Shown here piece after piece: positions 10,480-20,688 of a stretch of 23,798 nt of DNA (position 1 is the stretch's first letter; every line of letters begins with the position of its first letter). Both the position numbers and the translations under genes were made by a program. The stretch spans positions 1,831,813 to 1,855,610 of the forward strand of contig BFEA01000281.1 in assembly GCA_003427395.1 (NCBI GenBank), read 5' to 3'. The notes below the pieces were generated by a model. It did not search any database. It saw only the letters and a list, made by a program, of their open reading frames with translations, and was not told the origin of the DNA. The DNA is from Chara braunii. Its lineage: Eukaryota > Streptophyta > Charophyceae > Charales > Characeae.

Positions 10480-11974
10480 GAACCAACTGAAGTCGGTGCT
10501 AGCAACGAAAAAACAACATCAGATCGATGTGAAGGGAATAGAGGCAGCACTAGCCTCAATCGATAGGAAGCTACGGCCACACCTGCCTTGGCAAGGCTGA
10601 CTGCAACAGTAGCCTTGGTCAGCCTGGTGACAACCTCCATTTGATCAGCAACATACATATTGTCGGTAATGATGGCAACAGTAGCAACAATAGTAACGAT
10701 TATCACAACAGCCCACCAAGATTCCCTAGTACCGCCTGACAACAACCTCAGGTGTGTGATCCTGTTATGGCCAGCCAAGACGGTGCTCGGGTCACAACAA
10801 TCAGGTGATTCTCTCCTCTTTAGCTTGCTCCCGCTCCACCTAGTGTAGTTGAGGCAGTTCGGCCACTGGCCTTCAAGTACCTCTCACTCAACCCCAGACC
10901 TTCGACTATGGGTAAGCCTCCATCCCGACTCTCCTCCCGTCGCCTTCCTTCTCCCGTTCATCTTCACCCGTCACCTCCTCCTACCTTATTCTCATTTCTC
11001 TCTCCCTATTTTCTTTTCTTTCAGCAACCGCCTCCCACTTTTCCGTGACTTTCCCTCGGTACGATTCACCATGCGGGCTTGCATGCATTTGGTCTCTACC
11101 GACGACAAGATTCAAATAAAAGAAAAACAAATAATAAATAATAATGGTATTGAATCTATTGATATTTCTAATGAAAGTAATCATGGCAATAATAGTTATA
11201 AGAATATTAATAAAAATAGGAATACGAGGAGCAATAAAAACATCGAAATAATGAGTGTATGCAAGTTATTTTTCTTGTTTGATACAGTCGAAAGAGTTGA
11301 GCGCTCGTTCCAGGAGGGAGGCGTCACCACCACGCGGCTTTGGACGTGACCGTTCATCCCCTCCTCCTCATCCTTTACCCCATAGTTGTTGCCCCTCTTC
11401 TTCTCCTCAATTGTATCTAGTTACTCACTTTTATCCTCCCTCTCACTCTCCTCCTCTTCAATCTCTCTCTTCATCTCCTTCACCTCCTAGTACATAGCTC
11501 CTCCTCGTCGAGCCCGCTCATGGACAAGTTTCTCCTCTACACAACAATCGATAAGGCACTCCTGTAAGTTTCTCCCCCTTCTCTCGACTTTTGTCTCCCT
11601 CTTGCTCGTGCAAGCTCATCGTTTCGGTTCCATTCACTTTCATCCCCCATGTGCTCGCCCATCCTACAAATGAATCTGCCCGTAAACGTGATCACTGACA
11701 AGGTGCACCTTACCACATTTACGATCGAACACATAGAAGTGAAAAAAGTAAAAAAACTAAGTAAAGAAATCAATGAGATGGGAGTAAGGGGGAACAACAG
11801 TGCAGATGTCATCAACGTGGGATGATGGCTTACTCTAACTAGGCATTCCTAATTCAATATCAATAATTACTACGATGTATCCCCGTCATGATAAGCTCAA
11901 CGGGGTCACCCGAGCCTTTCGAACTAGCCATGCGACTCGTCGGATTCATCAACGTAGCACACCACATACAGCGA
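10480..11974. other. gene-free stretch with pyrimidine-rich and Asn-codon-rich tracts
   Basis: 10900-11050 and 11350-11520 are C/T rich, like the start of the window. 11110-11250 is an A/T-rich tract whose plus frame reads Asn/Ile/Lys low complexity (within the frame 10849-11349). None of these frames looks like a real protein. Confidence 0.45.
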
Positions 11975-12333
11975 CTACCATTTCGTAAAAATGAACATTT
12001 TTTATTTTTTGAACGAAATTGAAACTAAGTTTTTTCATCTTTTTTGGTCGAAACCTCGTCTACATTTTGTTGCTCCTGAGGGTCCGGCGTTTTTAAAACG
12101 CCGGACCCCCTGGATATAACAAGACTAAGGTTGGGACCAGATACATCAAGGGGCGACCGCCTCGATATATCTGGTCTCAAGCTAGGTCCAAATACATACA
12201 GGGGGTCCAATGTTTTAAAAACGTCGGACCCTCAAGAGCAGCAAATTTAGACTGGTTTCGGGCAAAAAGTTGAAAAAACTCAGTTTCAATTTCGTTCAAA
12301 AAATAAAAAATGTCTATTTTGACGAAATGGCAG
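11975..12333. mobile_element. foldback MITE, copy 1 (long terminal inverted repeats)
   Basis: The left end CTACCATTTCGTAAAAATGA and right end (complement CTGCCATTTCGTCAAAATAG) begin inverted arms of about 115-135 bp that match with few differences. A perfect 14-bp palindrome with a 1-base centre lies at 12080-12108 (GGGTCCGGCG arms) and an inner hairpin at 12134-12178 (GACCAGATA/TATCTGGTC). No coding capacity. A second copy is at 16631-17060. I could not fix a target duplication, so the superfamily is undecided. Confidence 0.9.
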
Positions 12334-14073
12334 TTCAGCCCAGATAAGCAATTTTACTCCTCCCACTCTATCACTTTTCCTTCCTCGCTACTCTCTCCTT
12401 CCTTTCCTCCATTTATCATTTTTTTTTTCTTTTTTCGCTAACGTCTCGCGATCAACCTTCTCAGGTGCGCCTGATCCTCGTCACCCTCTTCTTTCTCCTC
12501 CTTCCTCTTCTTCCTCTCCCTTCTTCTTCCTTCGATCAGGTTCGTCTCCACTCTCTCTACCATCTCCTTCTCGTCTTTGGTTTCTTCTTCCTCTTCTATC
12601 CGTTATTTTTCACCGTATGGATCTCATCTCCCATCTTCATCGTCACGGACACTACCATCTTCCGTCACTCTCATTGTCACCCTTCTTAGTTCCTAACCCA
12701 CTACCTACAGGTGGCCAGATGGGCGCAGCTACGTACATGCACCTGACTGTAATGAGGGCTAGAAGGAAGCCCGCATGACACAGTCACGATTGAATAAGTT
12801 AAAAATAAATAAATAAATAATACAATAAGACAACTATAGATAATATCGTATATATATACATATACATGTGTCATCATGGAGGAGGGTCATCTCGGTGTGA
12901 ATACCCTTACAAGGGTATCCCCCTCTGGTTTTTGTAAGTGACAGAGACAAGTTTTTAATTCCAAAAATTGGATAAGGAAAATGCACGAGCCGCGACCAAC
13001 TTGAATTATTTTGCTTTTTTCCAACTAGCGGTGTAGAGGAAAAATAAAGAGCGTGTGGGCGTGTAGTTTTGAGGCGCTCGTGATTTTTCTTATTGATATT
13101 ATAGAGTCGACACAATTGTCGATCGACTTTTGTTTTCTATTAAATTATGATCGAGTGATTTTTTTCTTTGGTCAGTACATTTGACCATAATGTGCGTTGG
13201 CGCGCACGGAGGCAACATTCTTATGCCTGACGTTAGGTTTGACCACTGGCGTCGCAAGTTTAAGTGTTTATTTTTGTTTTTATTTTGGAGGAACTTTCGG
13301 ACCCGCATAACACGTAGCACATAGATGAGAGATAATAACACAAATATGGATGAAACTCATGAAGCAACAGACGTGATTTTAAAATCAAGGCGACATCAAC
13401 TTCTCCCCCACACTCCTTGACATCACACCATCATAGATTAGCTCAACCCTTCAACTCATTCGCCACTCAAGTTGAGGGACACTACCTACTTCCTAGCTAT
13501 ATATATGTTTAATTATGCATTCAATGTGCGGAAGGCACGTGATGCGCTTCATCATTCAGGTCAGCAGCAACGAAACTCCATCGGCTTAGCAGACCCACTT
13601 AGTGTCCACCATTTATCCCGCATGTACTTGTCAAAGACATCCTATCAGATACATCAGTTAGTCTAGTATCAACACTGGGATTCAAAGAGAAAACAAAATG
13701 TACGGCCTAGCATCCCTACCTGCCGTGTGGTTTCTGTTCACGGACTTGATACAAAAAATCGTCATCAGAAAGAACAGAGTCTGTCAATACGTACCTGTAG
13801 GCAATATTTAGTTTGTCACTCTACACTCGAAGCTTTTGGATGTGTGTACTAGCACCCGTTCCCGTTACATTTGCTACATGTATTTGTACGGAAGTCTAGC
13901 CAGCTACCTGTCGTTTAATACGACAAAAAAAAAAAAAAAAAAACCAGGTACTTTGAATCACCTAGGGCAAATGTGGTGTGGAAGGACCCATCACTTAGCA
14001 GGATATGGAAGAATGAACAAGAGCACAGTCTGTCAATCCGATGTTTGCTGGCAAAATAGTTGTTGACCGGAGG
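12334..14073. other. gene-free stretch with simple repeats
   Basis: 12357-12690 is pyrimidine-rich. 12801-12820 is an AAAT repeat that could be a SINE tail, with a weak A-box-like GTGGCCAGATGG at about 12712. A perfect 8-bp hairpin (ATACCCTT/AAGGGTAT) lies at 12901-12918. A 19-base A run lies at 13925-13943. The last 150 bases lie downstream of the Penelope-like element and may be its 3' untranslated part. No gene seen. Confidence 0.45.
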
Positions 14074-14594
14074 TTAGCAGGCCATGCCTGTCGACTTCGC
14101 AAATATCGAGCCACCAGTTTTGCCAGCCTCTATACGAAGGTACCACGTTTCGGCAAGCCAGACCGCGACTACTAAGGCCATCTTTTTCCAAAACTTATTG
14201 ACATCACAACGAGATATTTAATTCAACCCCGCCAAAACAAAGTTATCGGGATAGCTTGCCTTCCACAGTTCCTTAGCAAAGCTGAGAATGTTGAGAAGCC
14301 TGATCCCGATTTCGTTGGAATTACTATCGATTATGAGGATAGCCACGGTGTCATACGTGGTCTGAATGATAAGAAATCTTTGTAAGTACGAAATCTCAAT
14401 GGTTCATTATCCCAAATGGAGTTCGCATTCTTAAACTTATGTGACCAAAGTTAATTCATAGACGATAAATATCCGAGTTTCAAGGAAATGAATGACCCAT
14501 CTCGATATTTGTGCGTTCAAGTTAAAATCCCTCTGGACAACTAGTAATATGATCCATCCGCTCTTTGGCAATCCAACGTCCCTCGAGGTCGTTT

Positions 14595-14609
14595 AAAAAA
14601 AAAAAAAAA
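14595..14609. repeat. 15-base A run interrupting the reverse transcriptase frame
   Basis: On the coding (minus) strand this is a T run right after YTDDMLIV. It encodes Phe repeats and is followed by a frame change. Slippage expansion of an original short TTT run is the likely cause. Confidence 0.9.
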
Positions 14610-16630
14610 CTATCAACATATCGTCTGTATACCTTTTCCCTATGATATACCAAGCATCACTCCCCAGTGTTGACAGAAAAACGAACTCAACACCCATACA
14701 CATAACACATGCAAGGGGAGGGCTCGCCCTCCTCCCTATTGGAATACCTTTCTTCTGCCGCACAACCAGTCCTGCTACCATAAAAAAGATTATTGTCAAG
14801 ATAAGAATTGGTCAACTCTACCAACTTACTCAACCAGATAGACTTTCACCCAACTCCACTGTGTGACTTGCTGAAAGTGGTGATTTTTGTCTTGGAGTCA
14901 ATCCGAATCTGTTTTACCCCCTTATGCTGAAAATTTTTCACAATCCACCTCACCGCCAGTCTGGACTCAGTGTGTGGCAACTACGTGAACATATTTTTAA
15001 TGTCGTACATTCGTGCTTCAAACTCATAGTCATCATGCCCCAGCCTGGTACTCTGCTGATTAATCTTGGAGACTTCTTGCTTTAGAACCATGATGGCACG
15101 AAGGTTAAAATGCGGTATGTTAGTCCGCTTAATCAACGTGTTTAGAACGTTCGACAAGAGTCGTGAGGCCGACTGGAACGGGCTACTAGCAAATGACGAC
15201 ACGATAAGCCGTTTCTTTGCCTTGTATTTTTCTTTGGAAAGAACATAGGCGTGTTGAAGATTGTTTTTTGAATCCTATTTACAGATTTTATCCATTTGAC
15301 ATTCCACATACATGTACTTCATCTTAATGAGGACTGCGTCTCTTTGCTTTAGTACTCGCTCGTAGTTCACATTCTCAATGTACATGTTACACAGTCTGAT
15401 CTCATACAACTTCAGACACTTGTTATGATCAAGCGAGGAAAGGACAAACTCAAATAAGGATTATCCAACCTTTTTCACATACTCACTCAGTGCGCACCCT
15501 TCAAGCTTTGGAACTCCCGTTTTGCGTACTACCAACCAGCTAACCGAGATATAATCATGCATTATTCCCGTCCGTCGAAGTTCGTCAATGGTTGTATTGC
15601 AAGCCATGTTCCAAACTTCCTTGCTGGTGAATGTTTATGGGAAGGGAACATTCTTTGCGTTAAAAAGGAAATGGTCAATACTATCCAGTTCGTTAAGCTT
15701 AACCACAACTTGCCCATTTAACTTGGGCAGTTCAAAGCCAACGCATGCACAACCGAATTCTTATGCTTATGCAAATGACTTATGATTATGTAACAATGTG
15801 GGCTTTCAACCATACTACTTTTGTCGTTTTAGCATATAAGTCAGCCAACGACAGTGGACACACATGGACCTTAAAAATATTGTAACACATTCAACAACTT
15901 TGCTTATATCCACAACAGTGCAATACAAAATTTTCACTGTGATACTCAGTTTCGAATTGACACTAAATTTTCGCTTAAAAACATTAGTCATTATATTGCG
16001 TATAATTTGTCTCTTATGACTTTAGTTAATAGACTTAACCACATTGTTATAGTTAAGTAATTCCTCCATTGTGTAGTCATACGAATCCCTCCACTTCCAA
16101 GGCGCTCGAAGTCAGGCAATCACGTGAGATTTCATCATATCGGTTTTCGTCCGAGTTCGAAATGGATGGGTGATAGACCACCACCCCCCTGCTTCAATTA
16201 ATATCTTGGTGTTTTTCAATATGACCTTCCTGTCATCACACTGGATTTTAGAAAAGCCAAACAATAAGGTCACTAATCTCCAGGCTTTGAGTCACCGACG
16301 ACCTGGTTTATTAAAATTTTTCACCACACCCCGATGTCCACCTTTAACTAGCAGCTTCAAAATTCTCAATAAGTCTGGTTCCTAACGAATGTCAACAGTG
16401 GGATATTCGAAAAATACAGGTTCAGGTATAACCTTCGGGTTTGGCCTACTACGATCGACTCGTTTCTTGCCCCAACATGTTCACAATGATTTTGACTGCC
16501 TACGTCCTTCCATATTCAGACCTGGGTTATGACTCTGAATTATCTTGCGTTCCATGCCCTCGATAACCAATTCTACTCTGAACCAAATAGGGATTGGAAC
16601 ATAGTGTTCAGTGTCGATCTTAAAAAACAA

Positions 16631-17060
16631 TTACCATTTCGTCAAAATGAACATTTTTATTTTTTGAACGAAGTTTTCATTAAGATCTATTACATATATG
16701 TTAGGTTAGTATATATCTCTTTATCATTGATTCATTAGGATATATATATTCATATACCGTCTATCGTATTATATCGTTTATAACGTCCATCGTCTAAAGG
16801 ATAAGACAAAGAAACTGAGTTTTTTGAACTTTTTTTGTCAAAAACTCGTCTAAATTTTGTTGCTCCTGAGGGTCCAGGGTTTTTAAGGGATGTATCAGGA
16901 CTAAGGTTAAGACCAGATACATACAGGGGGTCCAACATTTTAAAAACGCCGGACCCTCAAGAGCAGCAAATTTAGACGAGTTTTCGACAAAAAAAATTGA
17001 AAAAACTCAGTTTAAGTTTCGTTCAAAAAATAAAAAATATTCATTTTAACGAAATGGCAG
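16631..17060. mobile_element. foldback MITE, copy 2, inserted in the GIY-YIG domain
   Basis: Ends TTACCATTTCGTCAAAATGA and (complement) CTGCCATTTCGTTAAAATGA match copy 1 at 11975-12333. Internal landmarks are shared: CTCGTCTAAATTTTGTTGCT, GGGTCC-rich core, AAGAGCAGCAAATTTAGAC. An extra AT-rich block of about 130 bp (about 16675-16808, with TATATATA) sits in the left arm and is absent from copy 1. The palindrome at the left core is partly lost. It separates the RWSEH part of the nuclease from its catalytic Glu part. Confidence 0.88.
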
Positions 17061-17863
17061 TTAAGCTATGTGTGAGCAAGCTGTTTACTTTCACCCTTCA
17101 CCGCCCTCCAGTGCTCGGACCACCTCTCACGCAGCGGGCATACTGTCTTCCCTACGTACACTAGTTTATAATATAGTGATAGGAGTGCATACACACAACA
17201 GTGCCCTTCAAGGCTACTCCATTCATCTTGGGGCATCCGCAGTCAAAAGGAAACATACGCCCTACCCCATGCTATATCTACTCGTAGACAGGCCAACAGA
17301 ACAATCATCACCCGAACCTTATTCAATAGTGAGAGAGTATCACTTTCAGCAGCAGTTCTCAGGATCCGAATGCGTCTTTCCGCTCACATGAGGGAACGAC
17401 TGCTCCCTGATAAGATCCCACTGATGACACCGTCGCCCTTATCGATATCCGTCTCGCCATTATCGACATTCCTTGCGGCCATCTTCTTTGATGGTTCAAC
17501 ACCCCTTATTAGAGCATTGTCGTTCAACTGGTCTGTATACTTTGGAAGATCTACCTTACCAAATTCCCACGCCACTGGTTCCTTGCGAAAGTAGGGAATA
17601 TTCATTTGCTTACATAGTTTTTGCACACGCGTATGGTGTAAGGACAAGTAAAAATCATGCCGCCGCTTCATATAAGCGGCCAAGCGACCCTCACCGACTT
17701 CATCCTCCTCTTGGTTGGGAGTAGTGACAGCATCATCAACGTCCTCCCCATCCTCTGATCCGTGCTCTTCAGCAGAGAAATTTGGCAGTTTTGGTAAAAA
17801 TTTCGCTAAAATCCACCGAAAATGACACCACTTATTAACCACGTGTGGTGTCGATTCATTTTC

Positions 17864-18593
17864 TCAACGGCGGCCCTCCCTGGGCACCGTGACCGCGCGC
17901 TGGGCCAAAAATTAAGAGTGGCTGTCGATTTGATTTATCGGTGGCCGCCCTTCGTTTCAGGCCAGCGCATTTTTCATCGCGCCTCTGAAAAAATAGGTGG
18001 CAAAGGTATTGGTGATTTAACAATGAGAGAATATTTATATTTCGAAATTGTGAAAAGGAGGTCGGGAATCCCTCCACATCTCATCCCGGAGTACTGGGGT
18101 CATTACCCAACTTCGACTTGTGCTGGAAATCGGGTTCAACGGCCCATGGGTTGCTATCATCAACTTGCAAAACAAAGGTTACAACTGGGCAAAAGAAAAG
18201 GAGGGCGATCTTAAAAGAGCTTAAAGCACCAATACACTACACATCGGTCCTTCGGTGTCAATGTGAAACCTGCACCACTTCGAAGGCCACCGTTTTTTTT
18301 TTCTCAACGGTGCACCGTGCCTCTCGGCCCCTCCGAATTTTGCTTGTGGCGACAAAAACTTTTTGCAAGGCCGGGGCTGCGTACTTGTGGTTTAAAAGGA
18401 AGGAGGTTCTAAGCTAGAAATTGAGGGAGGAGTGCCTACTGCTCAAGGTTGATGAGCCACTATTTAGTGACTCTACCGATCTGCGACCACAGACCATAAC
18501 CAAGGCGATAATTTGAGTTTTCCTTGCGGGTTTACCGAAGCCAGATGGTTCTTGATAGCCTAGGTTTCCCTGAACCAAGCAAGTCCAGCAGAC
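17864..18593. other. non-coding stretch between two minus-strand retroelements
   Basis: Probably the 5' untranslated region of the Penelope-like element plus the 3' flank of the LINE. TTTTCTCAACGG followed by GCACCGTG occurs at about 17869-17898 and 18299-18319, a possible terminal repeat. A hairpin with GACACCAC/GTGGTGTC arms spans about 17824-17852. The plus ORFs here (17822-18417) show no family likeness. Confidence 0.4.
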
Positions 18594-20300
18594 TTATTCA
18601 AGCTCGTTTTTTCCTTTTTGTGTCTGTCGTATAGCTATTATAATTCTAACTTGGAGTTCAAAAAATGTTGTGCATTTTCTGTTGAACAATTTATCATTGT
18701 ATGCCAACCAGATTTTCAACAAAGTGATACCCTGGATGGTATGGGCGACATATCCGATCCCAGACTTTGGACAAAGTTCTTTTGGTAGAAAACCTAGTAA
18801 GATCCACCTCTGTGTCCATGTCAATGCACCAACGACTATCTTGTTCAAGTGGTGTTGCCACCAGCCCCATAATCCACTGGACTAAGGGCAGTCAATCCAT
18901 ATGTTCTATGAAATTCCGATGGTTATTTGCATTTGGCGCATGCAAAATCCACATCTACATGATTGTTTTGCAACCATAACTTGTAGTGTCTGTAGCCATA
19001 GTAAGTTGGCTGCCTTCTCAGAAGGTAGTAGGATCAGTTGCTTTCATAGGCTGTGCGGTTCTTAGTGAAAGTCTTGGAGGCTTGTCGCCTCATTGATGCG
19101 ACTCTTTGCCAGCTTGGTTGGTTGCACTCCTTGTTTGGCTTGGATTATGGATACCCCCAACTTCAACAAGTATTGGTGGAAATTACTCTCGTTTCCTCTT
19201 AGAGTAGGTCATTTGAACATCTTAGGATCCAACTTCAGGTGGTGGATTGGTGTAGCCAGTGTGTGTACGTGAACTTCCCAAACTTTTACTTTTTTCAGTT
19301 GATGATGGAGAAGGTCAGACAAACTCGTCCTTTAGAACCATGTTGGTGAGTTTGTTATTCTGGTTATCTGCATTCAGACTTTATTCTTGCATCTATTTGC
19401 TTTTATTTTCATGAATTGTCATCACTTTCGACAAGGACTTCGTGGTGAGTTTGCCGCTTGGTTTGTAACACAAGCCTGATGGGTCTTGTGTTGTGCCATT
19501 AATGATATGTAACCAGTCTTGGGGTATGACCGAGAGATTGTCTGAGATCCGGTTCTGTTTTCTAGTGTGCCTCGTTCTCCATCCAGAATACCACTTTCTC
19601 GATCCATTGTCTGCCTAAGTCTTGTCTGTTCGTTGATGCTTCAATGGGTAAGCCATATGGTTCGACGAGTTTTGGGTTGTCAAAGACTGTTTGCCTCACG
19701 ACCTCGGCCCTTAAAACTGGCTTGGTGAAGATAGAAGGTTTGACTTTTGTCCCATGCCGACCAGATGTGTTTCCACACTTCTGATTTCAGTCTACGCCTG
19801 TTGCACGAGAGCAACATTGCGCATAACCACACATTAGCAAGTCTGGTCAGGTTCCACTTTTTTCCTATGATGGCTTTTGCCATCTGTACCCATGTTGTGT
19901 AGTCATTTTGCAAGCCAACCTTGATAGGCCATTTGGCCAACAACGCAATAATTTGGTCTTCAAGATGAAGGATGACCAGACCCCCTTCTTTGTGTGTGTG
20001 GCAGATAGCTTTCCAGACCACCTAGGAAATAAAGGATTGACCTTCCTCTACTAAAGGTTAATAAATAAAACGTGTTGCCTTCCGTATTAGTTGTTCGTAT
20101 GCTTCGTCCCTAAGGCCTCTCACTGCTCCGTCGAACCACAGTTGTTAGAAGGCCAAGCTGGTGAGGATCAGGGCTCGCCCTATAAGCGACAAAGAGAGGG
20201 TGTGGCACCACGTGGACATACATGTGGTCACCCTTTCGATAAGCACCTTACCTTGAAATTGTGTGGTTTTCTGGGTCGAGATTTAGACCTCTGACTTGTT
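18594..20300 (-). pseudogene. 5'-truncated LINE (non-LTR retrotransposon) reverse transcriptase C-terminal part
   Basis: Read on the minus strand: VLIERVTTCMSTWCHTLSLS then LIGRALILTSLAF matches the conserved region after the reverse transcriptase palm in plant-type LINEs. LWFDGAVRGL, IRKATRFIY, VVWKAICHTHKEGGL and LEDQIIALLAKWPIKVG follow in order. A frameshift near 19715 leads to FDNPKLVEPYGLPIEAS. The last ORF (18594-18848) holds a worn zinc-binding segment (ELCPKSGIGYVAHT) and KIWLAYNDKLFNRK, ending at TAA 18594, probably the natural stop. In-frame stops occur at 20145 (TAA), 20058 (TAA), 20022 (TAG) and 19680 (TGA). The endonuclease and catalytic palm are absent, as expected of incomplete target-primed reverse transcription. 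It is on the same strand as the Penelope-like element but unrelated to it. Confidence 0.8.
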
Positions 20301-20358
20301 TTCTGGGGTGCCCCTCATGCCCTGCGAGACTGCCAGCTAGTAGAAAGGTAAGAGTCTA

Positions 20359-20437
20359 GTTGATGTAGCTCAGTGGTTAGAGCACCGGTTGGAAATGCGC
20401 ATTGTGGTATGACGTTGTGGGTTCAAAACTCCGCAAC
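20359..20437 (+). mobile_element. tRNA-like module 1 (SINE head)
   Basis: GTTGATG starts an acceptor-like arm partly paired with CGCAAC at 20432-20437. The A box TAGCTCAGTGG (20366-20376) has a perfect D stem GCTC/GAGC (20368-20371 with 20380-20383). GGTTCAAAACTCC (20420-20432) is a B-box variant. The anticodon arm does not fold and the T stem is weak, so this is a tRNA relic or SINE head rather than a working tRNA gene. Confidence 0.65.
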
Positions 20438-20532
20438 TTTGCGCATGGACACTGGCAGGGCGTTAGAATGACGCACAGCTGGACCCCCCCCTTTGGGATG
20501 GCGCAGGTAAGTTATTACAGACACTGCCTACG

Positions 20533-20582
20533 CATCGCCCAAGGGGTAGTCCATGGTTGTTGTATGTGGGGACTGGGCGATG
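20533..20582. repeat. 9-bp perfect inverted repeat
   Basis: CATCGCCCA at 20533-20541 pairs with TGGGCGATG at 20574-20582. It lies between the two tRNA-like modules and may be part of the same composite SINE. Confidence 0.7.
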
Positions 20583-20688
20583 GTGGGTATCCTGATGTTC
20601 TTGGTCTACGAGGTTGTCATGAGACTGCTCGGTGGCTTGCATAGTCCGGTTTACTCGAGCCAAGCAGAGCACAACTACATACTATTTC

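Larger units (their letters stand above)
14074..17863 (-). pseudogene. Penelope-like retroelement with GIY-YIG nuclease upstream of reverse transcriptase, decayed
   Basis: One minus-strand frame runs from about 17863 to 14846, apart from a MITE at 16631-17060. The N-terminus has an acidic stretch (AEEHGSEDGEDVDD), then a SAP-like segment (about residues 64-100, VQKLCKQMNIPYFRKEPVAW). The GIY-YIG domain shows VYA (17186-17194), YVGKT (17144-17158), RERWSEHW (about 17108-17131), then beyond the MITE a Glu in LVIEGMERKII (16550-16570) and Asn in PGLN (16514). A basic linker (GKKRVDRSRP) follows. Reverse transcriptase motifs are DIKNMFT (14984-15004), KKGIPIG (about 14735-14753) and YTDD (14620-14631). 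After 14800 there are frameshifts, then thumb-like sequence (LLNILSFAKELWKASYPDNF) to TAA at 14074. Nuclease-first order is the Naiad/Chlamys arrangement. It would nick DNA and prime reverse transcription. There are 17 in-frame stops before 14846. The start codon is uncertain. Confidence 0.85.

Noticed and set aside
10332-10778. 148-aa minus-strand ORF with hydrophobic segments
   Set aside because: It is built from a duplicated purine-rich repeat; the repeat copy encodes the same peptide outside any gene, and no domain is visible.
17401-17440. CTGATGA as a hammerhead ribozyme core near the Penelope-like element
   Set aside because: No following GAAA and no matching stems were found on either strand.
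14846-17863. Alternative genetic code with TAA/TAG read as glutamine, suggested by many in-frame TAR codons in otherwise open frames
   Set aside because: Seven of the 17 stops in the same frame are TGA, and frameshifts follow downstream, so pseudogene decay explains the pattern better.
17822-18214. 130-aa plus-strand ORF
   Set aside because: No family likeness, and it lies in the likely untranslated flank of the minus-strand retroelement.
20359-20437. Functional tRNA gene
   Set aside because: The anticodon arm does not fold and the T and acceptor stems have mismatches; it fits a SINE head better.
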